Assembly: GCA_033182465.1 (NCBI GenBank)
Contig: CP137326.1
Span: 2,139,501 to 2,203,500, forward strand
DNA: 64,000 nt
DNA from: Sanghuangporus weigelae
Taxonomy: Eukaryota > Basidiomycota > Agaricomycetes > Hymenochaetales > Hymenochaetaceae
Direction: 5' to 3'
In this document: positions 11,306-22,379 of the stretch, one piece after another
How the letters are laid out: each line of letters opens with the position of its first letter
Numbering within the stretch: position 1 is the first letter of the stretch
Translations under genes and position numbers: made by a program
Notes under the pieces: model-generated
What the model saw: only the letters and a program-made list of their open reading frames with translations
The model's database searches: none
What the model was told of the DNA's origin: nothing

Positions 11306-12040
11306 GAGCCTGTTCGGGTGCAGTAACTCGCGAGATAGCGCGTGCCAAAAAAAGAGATCACAATCTCGTGAGATAGAGATTGATAATCTCTATCTCACGA
11401 GTTGTTCGGCTGCCTCTATCTCGACTCGCTATCTCTATCTGTAACCTCTATCTCCCTGCCAAAACTTGTCACGGCCGAGGTACAGGTCTGACCTGTATCT
11501 CGTTCATACAATCTCAATCTCTTGGCATGGCCTCTGCAATGCCTTTCCCCTCTCCATACTATCTCTCTCCCTCTCCCTCCATCAACGGCTGTTGTCAATT
11601 GACTGATCTACGACCAACAACGACTCCGAGGTGACTCGCTTGATGATCGGCGACTACGTGATGTCCACTCCCTGTTCATGGAACAGCCACCAAGAGACCA
11701 TCCTCCTTAACATGCTCAAGAAGGCAAGGGAAGCCGGTCTGCAGTCGGAGTCCGGATTGAAGAACACTGCTTTTGAGCTGGTCATCGAGGCATTGGATTG
11801 TTCTTCTTCAGTGTCGACATCGAGGGAGGGGGCATTTTGCAGTGAATAGCTTTGTAATAAAGTATATTATATAATACACAAGTCTCGGCAGGAACAATCA
11901 TGTCACATCAGTGCGTCACATCAGAAATAGGCAGACTGTTCGGTACACATGATCCTCTACCTCTATCTCTATCTTGCAAAGTGCCAGATAGAGATAGAGC
12001 AAGATAGAGATTGCGTGAGTTACTGCACCCGAACAGGCTC
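11306..12040. mobile_element. PIF/Harbinger-type MITE (735 bp)
   Basis: Perfect 24-bp terminal inverted repeats, 11306..11329 and 12017..12040, beginning GAGCCTGTTCGGGTGCAG. The 3-bp target duplication TTA lies at 11303..11305 and 12041..12043. The sister unit keeps the empty site, CCTTTACATATC, near 46470. A TTA duplication and these ends fit PIF/Harbinger (Tourist-like) elements. GAGATAGA-type motifs in both orientations are clustered inside each end. It lacks a transposase gene but retains a Myb/SANT-like reading frame (11631..11849). Confidence 0.88.
11631..11849 (+). pseudogene. Myb/SANT-like domain fragment inside the Harbinger-type MITE
   Basis: 72-residue open frame with WNSHQETILLNMLKKAREAG followed by SGLKNTAFELVIEAL, resembling the first part of the Myb/SANT-like (Myb_DNA-bind_3 type) domains that accompany Harbinger transposases. 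The second half of a normal domain is missing. It suggests that the element is an internal-deletion derivative of an autonomous transposon. Similarity is by eye and modest. Confidence 0.45.
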
Positions 12041-12064
12041 TTACATATCATTTGAGATCTGAGA

Positions 12065-12620
12065 TCTTTGAATTGAAGAGGATATGGTTCTGCTTGATGA
12101 GGGCTTCCTGGGGTCGAACAAGTGGATGATGTTCGATCTACGAATGTGACTGGAAAACAATACGACGGATTCTGGCACCCTACGTTCTTTCTATGTATGA
12201 AAATGCTCGTCCCGATGTTGCATGCCAAATTCCCTTTCCCTCCTGGTCAGTCATTCTTCCACGCACCTCCTGCGGTTCTCGTGTTCTGTTCGCCGGGCGC
12301 GATAAACTCCACTTGCAACTTCTTCGACCTCACACCTGGCATGAAGGCATGCCCATGATGGTTGGACCAAGGAGGAAGCTTCGTCATTGCTGCCGGCATG
12401 GTATTCACATGGAAGACCGGGTGGCAATGGCATTGCTGGTGCTTTCTTCGTCACCATATACACCTGCACCTCGTCGGTTTACCTTGGACAACATAAAGAA
12501 ACCCGTACATCTGCGAAGACTATGGTGCCGTCTTTTCAAAAGAATTTGTGGATCATAACAGACAACTCAACGCTTTGTCTCGCGTATTACAGTAATATAG
12601 ATTAGGGAAATACAGTCACG
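12065..12620. repeat. Module X, unit 2-3
   Basis: Directly follows the Harbinger-type MITE. It keeps the plus-strand frame FPPGQSFFHAPPAVLVF..INSTCNFFDL. It is the longest readable copy of the module, but no family is recognised. Confidence 0.5.
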
Positions 12621-12739
12621 ATTAATCATGGCAGCCAAGGAAACGCTGGGGGGAAAAGGCGGTCTTTTTCGAGGGCTCGCACAAAAGAACGTGTTGCGCT
12701 CCCGGAATACAGAACGATGGATATAGTAAAGTCTAATGA

Positions 12740-13320
12740 CCGGCTTTTAAGGACGGATTGGCTCAGCAAACACCGTTTCGCTAATCCTCGTAGATTGCGC
12801 CTTGTACTTGTTCCTTCGTTCTGTCCTCATTCTTCTGCTTCCTTTCGGTTGAACACCGCTCGACTTCCGAGAATGTTACCAAGGGATCTTATGACATTTG
12901 CTACAAATGAATCAACTTCCAACCTAAGCTGGTGAATTGCAAACACGGAACAGATAATAATGCTGGGAAAGCGATCATCAGTGTAGTTCTTGGAATGTAG
13001 CATAAAACTCACAGCACTTGATCTCGGATGAGAACTTAACAAGCACAACAAGTTGAATCCAGTGGACATTGCCAGTAGTCAGGCACCCTGTAGAGAGCAA
13101 GAATCATAAGGCATAAGGATATATAGCACCGAATGTCATAGGTGTCAGCTTGATACAGACTGGGAACTTGCATAAGTTATACACTTCTCTCACCAGCCGA
13201 CCATTCTCGATTGCCAAGGAGTTTTGTACTTGGGAGGATCGCAGCAGATTCATAAGTCGCAACCACACATACCGGTTCAAACAACCCTTCCCGACCTCAA
13301 ACGAGATAACTTCTTTCCTC
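12740..13320 (-). pseudogene. DUF6533 remnant B2
   Basis: C-terminal half only. The signature region around 12800-12900, a degraded RDQVL..-type exon near 13010-13040, and the W-loop exon near 13180-13210 survive in scattered frames. Same position and extent as the other B remnants. Confidence 0.6.
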
Positions 13321-13324
13321 ACTT

Positions 13325-13620
13325 ATGACCACCCACCCCCGGGGGAGGAACGGATGACGAGGCCAACTGGGGCTTGCTCGAGCACAGGCTACTTTCAAGC
13401 TTTCGTGGTGGTGAGTCATGGTACTTCATATACACCGCTCACCTGTTCTTCTCATCCATCGTCTCTGTCCAGGATAACCCGAAATCGCCTTTACGAACAA
13501 GCGCTACATGGGTATATGGACGAGAACTGTTCCTTCACGGCTTCATGAAAATGTGTAGTCGTATCGTGGCATCATTGTTGCAAAAATGAAGACGGGTCCA
13601 TACATGCATCGTTGTATTAG
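13325..13620. repeat. Module Y, unit 2-3
   Basis: Copy of the segment with the HDEANW..LEHRL-like frame and an apparent plus-strand GTGAGT...CCAG junction near 13407-13472. Confidence 0.4.
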
Positions 13621-13954
13621 AAAAGAGCCAATTTATCACGTGAAGGAAGATGAATGCATTCATTGCCATTCAACACTCACCGGTGGATTGGTGAGTCGGA
13701 CTCAGTGAGGACTGGTTCACGCAATTGGATTCGGAATTACGGATCACGTCTGGTTGATCCGTCGCATTTCCTCAGCAGTGAAGATTTTCGCGAGCAATTC
13801 ACAACAACATGAAACAGAGCCGCTCGGTGAATCATCTGCAAGCACTCTGCACCATATCATCTCGGGCAAGAAACTACAGCAACATAAATACAGCCTATGT
13901 CTGGACACTTTATGAGAACTGAACTAATCCGCCGCCGGGCCTCCGGAAGTTTGG

Positions 13955-16900
13955 TCATGCCTGTCCGTCGTCTCCATCAATTCCCGTTTCGCTCTCCCTG
14001 GGTTCGTCGAAGTTAGAACAAAGTGGCACGGAAATAATGTAATGATCCACCTTTGAGGAGGCGCTGGCTCAGCAAAATCAATATCGCTTATCGTCCTGGA
14101 TGTTGACCTGTAGCTCGTCCCTTCGTTCTGACCTCGTTCTCCAGCTTCTTTCAAGTTGAATAGCATCCGGCTACCGAGGATGGTAAGGAAAGATGGGTTC
14201 CCGAGAGCATTTAGGATACCCGCAAGGAAGTCATTCGAAAATTGCAATCTGAATTCAAGAATGGCAAATACGCAACAGGCGATTACCCTGGGAAAGACGA
14301 CTGTCAGCCTAGTTCTCGGAAGTGAGTTAGAGCTTACAGCATAAAATATAAGACTTGATCTCGTATGAGAACCTTGACAAGTACGAAGCCCTTGAACCCA
14401 GCGGACATCTTCCAGTACTCGGCTGCCTTGTAGAGAGCAAGGATCATAAGGATCGCTCCATATGTCATTGGAATCAACCTGTACAAGAATGAGAGTTTGT
14501 TTGTATTATGGCACTTCACTCACCAGTCGACCATCCCCAATTGCCAAGGAACGATATTGTCGTATCCACAGACGGTCACATTTTTGGCAAGAGCACCAAC
14601 AGCGACTGAAGTCGATGTGAGCATTTCTGCGAACGGGAAGGCATTGAACTCACTATGTTGTATCACTCCCAGATAGATCATCAATGATAACTTGAAGACT
14701 GCCTCGAGTATTAACAATAGGGTGAGGCACATAGACAATCGAGTATCTAAACAGAAATGAGCATACTTCCTCGCTGGCATAACCACCTACTTTGCGAATA
14801 GAGCGCAAGTACTCGGATCATAAGGATGTCTGCGAAGACTGTGAGTCGGTAGACTGGGTACAATCTCTGACGACTCACAGTCGATCGAAATGATTGTGAC
14901 CCAATCTGATTAGTCGTCAGCGATGCTTCTGAGAAAACTCCAGATGTGCTTACTAGCAGTATTTATCGACCAGCCGGCAAAGTTACCTGACCCGAAGTTA
15001 TTCCGTTGATTCACGCATCATCGAGACTCGACCGCTCACACCTGAATCGAAGAAAGTATTAGACGAAAGGCGCGAGGAGATCAGATAGACTGACAGTGCA
15101 ATATCTACGCCATATCCATTCCCTTCAGTACCAGAAATGATCAGTTTTGTTGAAACACGTATAAGTGAAATGGATTTCACAAAAGAGATATGCAACCGAT
15201 CCGAAGATACCAACGTATCGGTTCTGTGATGACCGTTCAACGGACATATCATGGGCACCAAGTTGTACGTACCAGAAAGTAGACATAGTCGACCGCTCTT
15301 TGAGGGATCTTCTGCATCAAGCATAGTAGTCGATTTAAATTCCAGATGAGAGAAAAAAGGCTGAGCTACCCAAAAGTACTTTGCCTGAAAGTCGAGTCGA
15401 CTCTGTTAAGAATATATCATCGTTATCGTTGTGATCGTCAGATTTGAGTTCGGACTGTTTTTCCTTTTCTATTTTCTTTATAAACGACCAGCCGCTTGTT
15501 ATAACACCTCAGTCTTCTACTATATTCATCAGACTGAGGTGAGGGTCTTTTACCATTCCGGACAGTATTATATCCTTACATTCGTTTGTAGCACATTCTC
15601 AATAGGTTATGAGCCTTGGGCCGGCCGCTGAACGAACGCCATAGATAGAACACGTTTATGCCCGTATACACTAGACATCAGAGGGAATCAAATAACGACC
15701 CACTCCCCGCTTTAGACCTAGACCCGTGGTTATCCAATACAGATCGATTCCAACCTAGAGCATCGTACTCGGTAGGATCTTCGGTGGCACAGACTCCATC
15801 TTCTCTCAGCTCTCTTACAACACTTCCAAGCAACATGTCAGCCCGTCAATCCAGAACCCACTCTGCGTCTCCCCCCCCAGATACCAATCCAGAACAAGCA
15901 CATATATCGCCGGTTCCTAGCCGTGAGTCTCTTGAGGATCTTGCTAGTCAACCCATTCCCCAACCATCACAATCGCAAAACCGGCCCAACTCTGCCCGGT
16001 CTCCCGAACTTGACACGGAGACCCTCTTCCAAAGGTTTAATCAAGAATTCTCTCTAGTTCCCGTGGCTAAGACTCCTACCGTCGAGACTAAGATCAAGCA
16101 ACCTTGGGAATACCGTGTCAAGGAGTTCTCCGATTCCAACCACCTGAAACCAGACGGCTCAAACTTCATCTCTTGGAAGAAAGTGCAACTAGTGATTCTC
16201 AGAACTCACAAGTGGATTTCTCATGCCGAAGGCTCGTCTATCCCTCCCTCTGATGTCACCAGTAAAGCATATGATGTCTGGCAAACTGTGGACAACTTGA
16301 CGACTTCTCAGATTGCGATGAACATGGACTTCGATCTCTACGGCGAGCTTGGTGATGAATTGGACTCTGCTGCCGAACTCTGGAGAGCGATCAATTCCCG
16401 ATTTTCAAAGAAGACCTCTGCTGCGCGTTCTACTTCAAAGCTGAATCTGGATAGTAAAAGGATTCAGCCAGGTGAGAAGATGAAGGACCATATAAAGACA
16501 CTTCGAAATCTGAAAGCTCAGTACATCAACTGCGGTGGCAAGATGGACAATGACGATTGGCATACCACTATCATTAATTCGCTATCAGACCATGAACAGT
16601 GGAAATCCTTGGCTGTCTTCGGGCACTCTCTACCCCTCCCAGACCAGATGATCGCATTCCTTGAAGACCAGGATGCACGCGGTTATGCAAAACCATCTAA
16701 ATCTGAGGCTGCTCTTCAAACGAGACCCCAACCTCGTCCTCGCTTCCGTATCCGATGCCCTAATTGTAACCGTACTGGTCACTCTCTACAAGACTGCTGG
16801 GCTCCAGGGGGGGGTGCAACTAGTAGGCGCCCGCAGAACTATCGGATGCCGCCTGACTTTGCTCAGCGAGAACACGCCAACATTAGCGCTCAAATAGCTG

Positions 16901-19900
16901 CTTTAGAAAGACAAAGGGCTAACCTTTACGTCCCGGCATCTCCTCGAGGTGACGACTTCGAAACGGCAAGAGTGACAATTCAACACCGCATAGGTGACGC
17001 TGCCATGATAGCCAACAACGTTGGTCTATCGCGCGAATCCTGGGTGTTCGACTCTGGAGCAACGTCGCACATGACGAACGATAGAAGCAATTTCACATCC
17101 TATGAAGAGATTCAGCCAATACCAATCTCTACAGCCCATGACCGTGCGCAGCTCCTGTGGGGAGTTGGAAGAGGAACGGTATTGGGATCATTCGAGTACA
17201 ATGGAGAAATTACTGTCGTACCTGTAAAGGACGTCTTGTACGTCCCAAATGTCTCCATCAACCTTCTGTCACTTCTTCAATTGCACCGGAAAGGAATTCG
17301 CATCTTCTCAGATGACGAGCACATCCACTTCATGGTCAGAGGAACACCCTACACAAGGGCCTCTGTGGTAATGAATCAGTGGATTATGGACATGTCTGTT
17401 TCTCATGAACGTGCGCACCTCGTCACTGAGAAGAATAATGTCAAACAACCTCTCCACGTCTGGCACGAGCGACTTGCACACATTGATGCAAGACGTGTTG
17501 AAGAGATAGCTCGTGACAATCTGGCAGAAGGAATCCAATTAGCTGAGTCGGAATCCAATAATTCCTGCGAAGCATGTGTGCTGTCGAAAATGCCAGCGTT
17601 GCGAGCCGACTCGAAGGAACTTCGTGCGGTCAAACCAGGGGACATTGTCCACTCTGATCTCGAGTTCATGGGTCACAAGTCTTTCTCTGGCGCCACCATT
17701 AGCCTAAAATTCGTTGATGAGTATTCCAATTACGTCTGGTGTCATTCTATTCAAGATAAAAGTGCACATACCATCCTATCATTCTGGAAAGCGCTATGTA
17801 ATTCCCTTAAAACCCAACATTCCGTCACTGTCAAAGCTCTTCACTCGGACAATGGAGCTGAATTCGTCAACCATGCTATGGATGAGTTCAATCAACAACA
17901 CGGAATTACCCACCATCTTACCGTACCATTTCGACACGAGATGAATGGCAGAGCGGAACGAATGAACAGAACAGGATCAAATGCAGTACGAGCCATGCTC
18001 CAATTTGCAGATCTCCCACCGATTTATTGGGCTGAAGCATACAACACCTTCATTTACATCCATAACCGATGTGGCAGATCACACCGAGGGAACGCCACCC
18101 CATACGAAGTCCTACATGGAACTAAACCCACCATTGATCACATCAGAACCTTCGGATCTCCGGGTTATGTCCATGTTGTACCTGAAAAACGGAGGAAGCT
18201 CGACGCAAAGGCGACAAAGTTAATATTGGTGGGGTACCGAGACAATGCGGCTTACAGAATGATCGACCCCAACACGAAGAAAATTTCTTACTCTCGTGAT
18301 GTCATTTTTGATGAATTCCGTTCTTTTCGAGTAAATGATCTTCAAGTCAATTCAAACTCAGCTACTTCGTCGATCTCTTCTGCCACTCCTCCTTTACCTC
18401 TTCGCTCCTCTTCTCGAGTCCCAAAAATGACTGGCAAAGCCATAGCGAGTGCAGAACAGCACAAGTCCTTGTCATTCCTTGATAGAGCTCCCCAAAAGGA
18501 TGAACACTTATATTCCACTACATCACTCAGAAACATCTCCATCCCCAGGTCTGCTCATGAAGCTCTCGTCTCCGATCAGTCCAATGAGTGGCATGCGGCC
18601 ATGTTGTACGAAATCGCAAAGCTTGATCAGATGGACGTGTGGGATGTTGTCGAGAAGCCAGATGATTTACATGTAATCAAAGGCATGTGGGTGTTCTCTC
18701 TCAAAGAACAAGCTGATGGGACTCTTGAGTTTCGAGCGCGTTGGGTTGCTCGTGGTGATTCACAAGTTCCTGGACTTGAGTTTGGCGAAACTTTTGCTGC
18801 CTCTGGGGACTTCATCTCAGCTCGGTTCGTGTGTGCCCTAAGCTGCCAAGAACACACTCAGCTTGTTACTTTGGACATAAGCTCCGCTTACCTTCACAGT
18901 CCTTTGATCGAATCTGATCTCGTTGTCGAATACCCGACCGGCTTCTCTGTCCCCAACCTGATCCACCCTTGTTGCCACCTGAAGAAAGCTCTGTATGGTC
19001 TCAGGCAAGGTGCTAGGGCCTGGGCTGATCACTTCACTGCCAAATTAAGTGACATTGGATTCGAAAGATGCATTTCCGCACCGACCGTTTACATTCGTTC
19101 AGACAGCGAGGGGGGCAGGACAATTATGTCCACTCATGTCGATGACTGTACAGCTGCACCGATGTCTTTGACACTGTCTGGACCGAACTCTGCTGACTGT
19201 CTGAGAACCGACATCAGGAAACACTTCGACTTCAAAGAGAAGGACCCAAGAGCCGGTGCAAACACACTAGGACTCACACTCAAGTACGACGAAATCAATG
19301 GGGCAGTAAAGCTGACATTAGCACAGAAGATAGAACGAGCGGTGGAAAGATATGGAATGAAGAATGCGCATACGGCACGTACACCGATGGCTCAAGATGC
19401 GCTGAACACGTTCGCCACTGATGATCTGCCTGCCGAAGCCAATCCCCCATGGCCATATGCACAACTTGTTGGAGAACTACTTTGGTTCGCGACGGTCTTG
19501 CGCATGGACATCTGTTTCTCGGTCAACATGCTAGCTAGGTACCTTCAAAAACCGACTAGAACTCACTGGGAAGCGGCGCTACGTGTACTGAGATATCTGA
19601 AGGGAACGAAAGACTTGGGGATTGTGTACGAAAGAAAGAAAGACAGGGAGCTACTGGCGTTTTCTGACTCTGACTGGGCTGGAGATGCCACTGATAGAAA
19701 ATCGATCAGTGGGTACGTCTTCATGTATGCTGGGGGTCCTATTGCTTGGAAATCGCGCAAACAAACTGTTGTCGCCAAGTCTACGGCTGAAGCAGAGTAC
19801 ATATCGGTGTCCGCTTGCGCGCAAGAAGCCATCTGGTTCCGCCATCTTATGAAAGAACTCGGAATGGATCTCACTGAAAGTCCGCTAGACATTCATGTCG

Positions 19901-20612
19901 ATAACCAAGCAGCAATCCTTATGACCAAGAATCCTGTTTACCTGTCTAAGACGAAACATATAGACATCCCTGCACACCACATTCGAGACGAAGTTCACAA
20001 AAGGCGCATTCGTTTGGTACATGTCAACGGAAACGAAAACCCCGCCAATATCCTCACTAAACCTCTTGGTGCCACTCTACATGAACGGTGTCTGGCTTTA
20101 CTTGGAATGAAATGAGTCCTACCAACGACACAACGAGGGGGGGTGTTAAGAATATATCATCGTTATCGTTGTGATCGTCAGATTTGAGTTCGGACTGTTT
20201 TTCCTTTTCTATTTTCTTTATAAACGACCAGCCGCTTGTTATAACACCTCAGTCTTCTACTATATTCATCAGACTGAGGTGAGGGTCTTTTACCATTCCG
20301 GACAGTATTATATCCTTACATTCGTTTGTAGCACATTCTCAATAGACTCCTGAGAACGGCATAATGGTCTAGAGAGGCATAGCACTCACCTCCTTATCAA
20401 GCGTAATGACTTTCGATACGGTCAGTATCGGTGCAGATACATTGAGCAGTGAACTCACGGGCGTCGTAGACTAAGACGGTGACGACTGCTGTTTGGAAGT
20501 ACTGTTGGACAGCTACTCCAGAGACCCACAGAGGGACCTCCTTAGGGTCTATAGGCTCAGGCTCCGATCGAACAGAAAGGATCCGAAGATGCTGACTGAT
20601 AGAATTAGACAT
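13955..20612 (-). CDS. DUF6533 membrane protein, copy 3, with a copia element in intron 2
   Basis: All fourteen exons are readable with correct phases, including exon 6. Start at 20612 (MSNSISQHLRILSVRSEPEP), exon 2 at 20390..20409 (ITLDKE), exon 3 ending at 15384 (AKYFW), stop at 13955. The copia retrotransposon 15404..20344 lies wholly inside intron 2, whose original length was about 59 nt (15385..15403 plus 20350..20389), and in the opposite orientation to the gene. Splice donor and acceptor are untouched, so the protein could still be made if a roughly 5-kb intron can be removed, but failure or premature termination is more likely. In all other respects this is one of the best preserved copies. 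Confidence 0.78.
15404..15604 (+). repeat. 5' LTR of copia element 1
   Basis: 201 bp, begins TGTTAAGAAT and ends CTCAATA. Contains TATAAA at about 15479..15484 and a perfect 11-bp stem (15505..15515 with 15531..15541) around a 15-nt loop. Confidence 0.93.
15605..15619 (+). promoter_or_regulatory. Primer-binding site of copia element 1
   Basis: GGTTATGAGCC directly follows the LTR and is complementary to the anticodon-loop region of initiator tRNA-Met (GGCTCATAACC). Priming by a cleaved half of that tRNA is known for Drosophila copia. The same motif follows the other copia LTR at 36443. Confidence 0.8.
15658..20115 (+). CDS. Copia gag-pol polyprotein
   Basis: Single frame of 1485 residues. 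From the N-terminus: a disordered S/P/Q-rich stretch; a UBN2-type gag region (about 130-350); a CCHC zinc knuckle; an aspartic protease with the DSGATSHMT motif; a GAG-pre-integrase HHCC region; an integrase core of the DD35E type; a copia-type reverse transcriptase (RVT_2) including the YLHSPL and THVDD motifs; and RNase H with FSDSDWAGD and AEAEYI. Length and order are those of a complete fungal copia element. Confidence 0.94.
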   Translation: MPVYTRHQRESNNDPLPALDLDPWLSNTDRFQPRASYSVGSSVAQTPSSLSSLTTLPSNMSARQSRTHSASPPPDTNPEQAHISPVPSRESLEDLASQPIPQPSQSQNRPNSARSPELDTETLFQRFNQEFSLVPVAKTPTVETKIKQPWEYRVKEFSDSNHLKPDGSNFISWKKVQLVILRTHKWISHAEGSSIPPSDVTSKAYDVWQTVDNLTTSQIAMNMDFDLYGELGDELDSAAELWRAINSRFSKKTSAARSTSKLNLDSKRIQPGEKMKDHIKTLRNLKAQYINCGGKMDNDDWHTTIINSLSDHEQWKSLAVFGHSLPLPDQMIAFLEDQDARGYAKPSKSEAALQTRPQPRPRFRIRCPNCNRTGHSLQDCWAPGGGATSRRPQNYRMPPDFAQREHANISAQIAALERQRANLYVPASPRGDDFETARVTIQHRIGDAAMIANNVGLSRESWVFDSGATSHMTNDRSNFTSYEEIQPIPISTAHDRAQLLWGVGRGTVLGSFEYNGEITVVPVKDVLYVPNVSINLLSLLQLHRKGIRIFSDDEHIHFMVRGTPYTRASVVMNQWIMDMSVSHERAHLVTEKNNVKQPLHVWHERLAHIDARRVEEIARDNLAEGIQLAESESNNSCEACVLSKMPALRADSKELRAVKPGDIVHSDLEFMGHKSFSGATISLKFVDEYSNYVWCHSIQDKSAHTILSFWKALCNSLKTQHSVTVKALHSDNGAEFVNHAMDEFNQQHGITHHLTVPFRHEMNGRAERMNRTGSNAVRAMLQFADLPPIYWAEAYNTFIYIHNRCGRSHRGNATPYEVLHGTKPTIDHIRTFGSPGYVHVVPEKRRKLDAKATKLILVGYRDNAAYRMIDPNTKKISYSRDVIFDEFRSFRVNDLQVNSNSATSSISSATPPLPLRSSSRVPKMTGKAIASAEQHKSLSFLDRAPQKDEHLYSTTSLRNISIPRSAHEALVSDQSNEWHAAMLYEIAKLDQMDVWDVVEKPDDLHVIKGMWVFSLKEQADGTLEFRARWVARGDSQVPGLEFGETFAASGDFISARFVCALSCQEHTQLVTLDISSAYLHSPLIESDLVVEYPTGFSVPNLIHPCCHLKKALYGLRQGARAWADHFTAKLSDIGFERCISAPTVYIRSDSEGGRTIMSTHVDDCTAAPMSLTLSGPNSADCLRTDIRKHFDFKEKDPRAGANTLGLTLKYDEINGAVKLTLAQKIERAVERYGMKNAHTARTPMAQDALNTFATDDLPAEANPPWPYAQLVGELLWFATVLRMDICFSVNMLARYLQKPTRTHWEAALRVLRYLKGTKDLGIVYERKKDRELLAFSDSDWAGDATDRKSISGYVFMYAGGPIAWKSRKQTVVAKSTAEAEYISVSACAQEAIWFRHLMKELGMDLTESPLDIHVDNQAAILMTKNPVYLSKTKHIDIPAHHIRDEVHKRRIRLVHVNGNENPANILTKPLGATLHERCLALLGMK
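20144..20344 (+). repeat. 3' LTR of copia element 1
   Basis: 201 bp, no difference from 15404..15604 seen. Followed by the second GACTC target duplication and then the rest of DUF6533 copy 3 intron 2. Confidence 0.93.
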
Positions 20613-20668
20613 GAGCTGGGAAGGAGGGAGGCTGGTGACGAACTGGACGCCTTGCGAGTTCTCCTGTC

Positions 20669-20680
20669 GTTTATATGCAC
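20669..20680 (-). promoter_or_regulatory. TATA-like element of DUF6533 copy 3
   Basis: Minus strand reads GTGCATATAAAC about 60 nt upstream of the ATG at 20612. An equivalent A/T-rich GCATATAAGC-type motif sits at nearly the same distance in copies 4 and 8, and as weaker versions in 2, 5, 6 and 7. Confidence 0.5.
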
Positions 20681-20929
20681 CGAAGAAAAAGCTAAATCAA
20701 GTGCGAGCGATGCCCGGAAAAGAATTATTGATGTTTTTGTCCTCCTATCGCATCTCGTTACTATACGGGCGCAACTGGACCACTATCGAAGCCGGAACCA
20801 GTACTTCCTGCATTCATCACCTGGAAGGAATCAGATCTATTTTGTTCTGATGAGATGCTGTCTCATTGGGAATGTGCGGATACAAAAGACGACGGCGCAT
20901 CGAGGACCATCAGCACAAAGAGCTCGCCA

Positions 20930-21390
20930 ACTACTCCTACATCGCCTGATTGTCAGCAGTTAAGCTAGGTGAATCCTTAATGGAAAGATTCTCCTTCAGA
21001 GGCTACTTTCTCGTGGATATCTTCACGGCTATGTCCTGCGAAGTTTCCGGCAACTTGAAGAGGATCTGGTTCGGCGCGATGGAAGGACAGTAGACCTGTG
21101 CAAGTTCGTTGAAAGCAACATTCTGAGCTCCGAGAGCGCCTCACAGATGGAAACGAGCAGGAATCACATACTTATCTCACTACAGGCTTCTCGAACGAAG
21201 ACTAGTAGCGACGACATTTCGACGTATGCCCTGTTCGTACCAAAGCACCGCGATAACCCCTTCTTCTAATATCTGATATCACCTTCCACATCTGCTTCAA
21301 GTCGCCATGCTATCCTTATGCTACATAGTAGGTTTATGATTCGGCAATAGTTTGGTCTAGTCGACGGACTCTTCAAGCTCAGGTGACGGT
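20930..21390 (-). pseudogene. AKR fragment, unit 3
   Basis: Collinear blocks to the intact AKR at 54487-55450 covering its middle and C-terminal part, among them the CTTGAAGAGGATCTGGTTC block (ILFKW) and the ACAGGCTTCTCGAACG junction block on plus. No continuous frame is left. Confidence 0.7.
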
Positions 21391-21664
21391 CATCGTTGCC
21401 AGTTTCCGCATTGCCGGGGGCACGGGGAGGGTGGGGGCGGCAGCGCAATGTCTGTCTGAGCTGAGTATTTGACAAAGAAATACGTATGCGGTCAAATTTT
21501 TGCATTGGGCATAAGAGCTGTGCGCACCTCCGGACGACGTGATGATCGGACCGATCCACCTGTCGTGAGCACTCTTGCTTATGTCAACGGCCAACTTTGA
21601 CCCACTCCTACTCCTTCGACGTCCTTTGATGTCAACCTGCTATGAGCCGATCCTTCTTTAGACG

Positions 21665-22200
21665 AGGGTCTGTTATGATATTCACTTGAAGAGGATATGG
21701 TTCTGCGTGATGAGGGCTTGCAGGTGCCCCGTGAGATGCGGTGATGAATATGGACAGCGCGAGTGGAATCAGTGGATGAAGTTTGATCTACGAATGTGAC
21801 CGGAGAAACAATGCGGCAACATGCTCATACCCATACTAGTACTGCATGCCAAATTCTTCAACGCATCTCCCGCGGTTCTCGTGTTCCGTTCGCGGGACAA
21901 GAAATAACCCGATAAACTCCACTTGCAACTTCGACCCACGATGGTCCGACCAAGAAGGCAGCTTCGTCATTGCTGCCAGCATTCACACTGAAGGCCCGGC
22001 GGCAATAGCATTTCCAGTGCTTTCTTCGTTACCATATACACCTGCACTTCGTCGATTTACCTTGGACAACGTGAAGAAAGTCGCAAAGACTACAGTGCGG
22101 TCTCTCCAAAAGGATTTATGGACCATAACAGACAAGTAAACGCTTTGTTTCGTGTATTACAGTAATATAGATTAGGAAAATACAGTCACGATTAATCATT
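21665..22200. repeat. Module X, unit 3-4
   Basis: Begins with CACTTGAAGAGGATATGG at about 21685. The internal FFDL frame seen elsewhere is partly deleted here; the 3' half is well conserved. Confidence 0.45.
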
Positions 22201-22379
22201 CATGGCAGCTAAGGAAACGCTGGAAAAAATCCTTGTCGAGGACTCGTGCAAGAGAACAACGTGGTGCACTCCCGGAATACAGAACGACGGATCATGCCTC
22301 TCTGCTGTGTTCACTGGTTCCCGTTTCGCTCTTCCTGAATCAATCACAGTCAGAATCAAGCTGACCAGAAGACGTCTAA

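Larger units (their letters stand above)
15404..20344 (+). mobile_element. Ty1/copia LTR retrotransposon 1, looks whole
   Basis: Two 201-bp LTRs with no visible difference, a 5-bp target duplication GACTC (15399..15403 and 20345..20349), a primer-binding site right after the 5' LTR, one long polyprotein frame and a G-rich polypurine tract just before the 3' LTR (about 20135..20143). The protein order gag, protease, integrase, reverse transcriptase, RNase H is that of Pseudoviridae (copia). It appears whole; identical LTRs mean a very young insertion. Confidence 0.95.
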
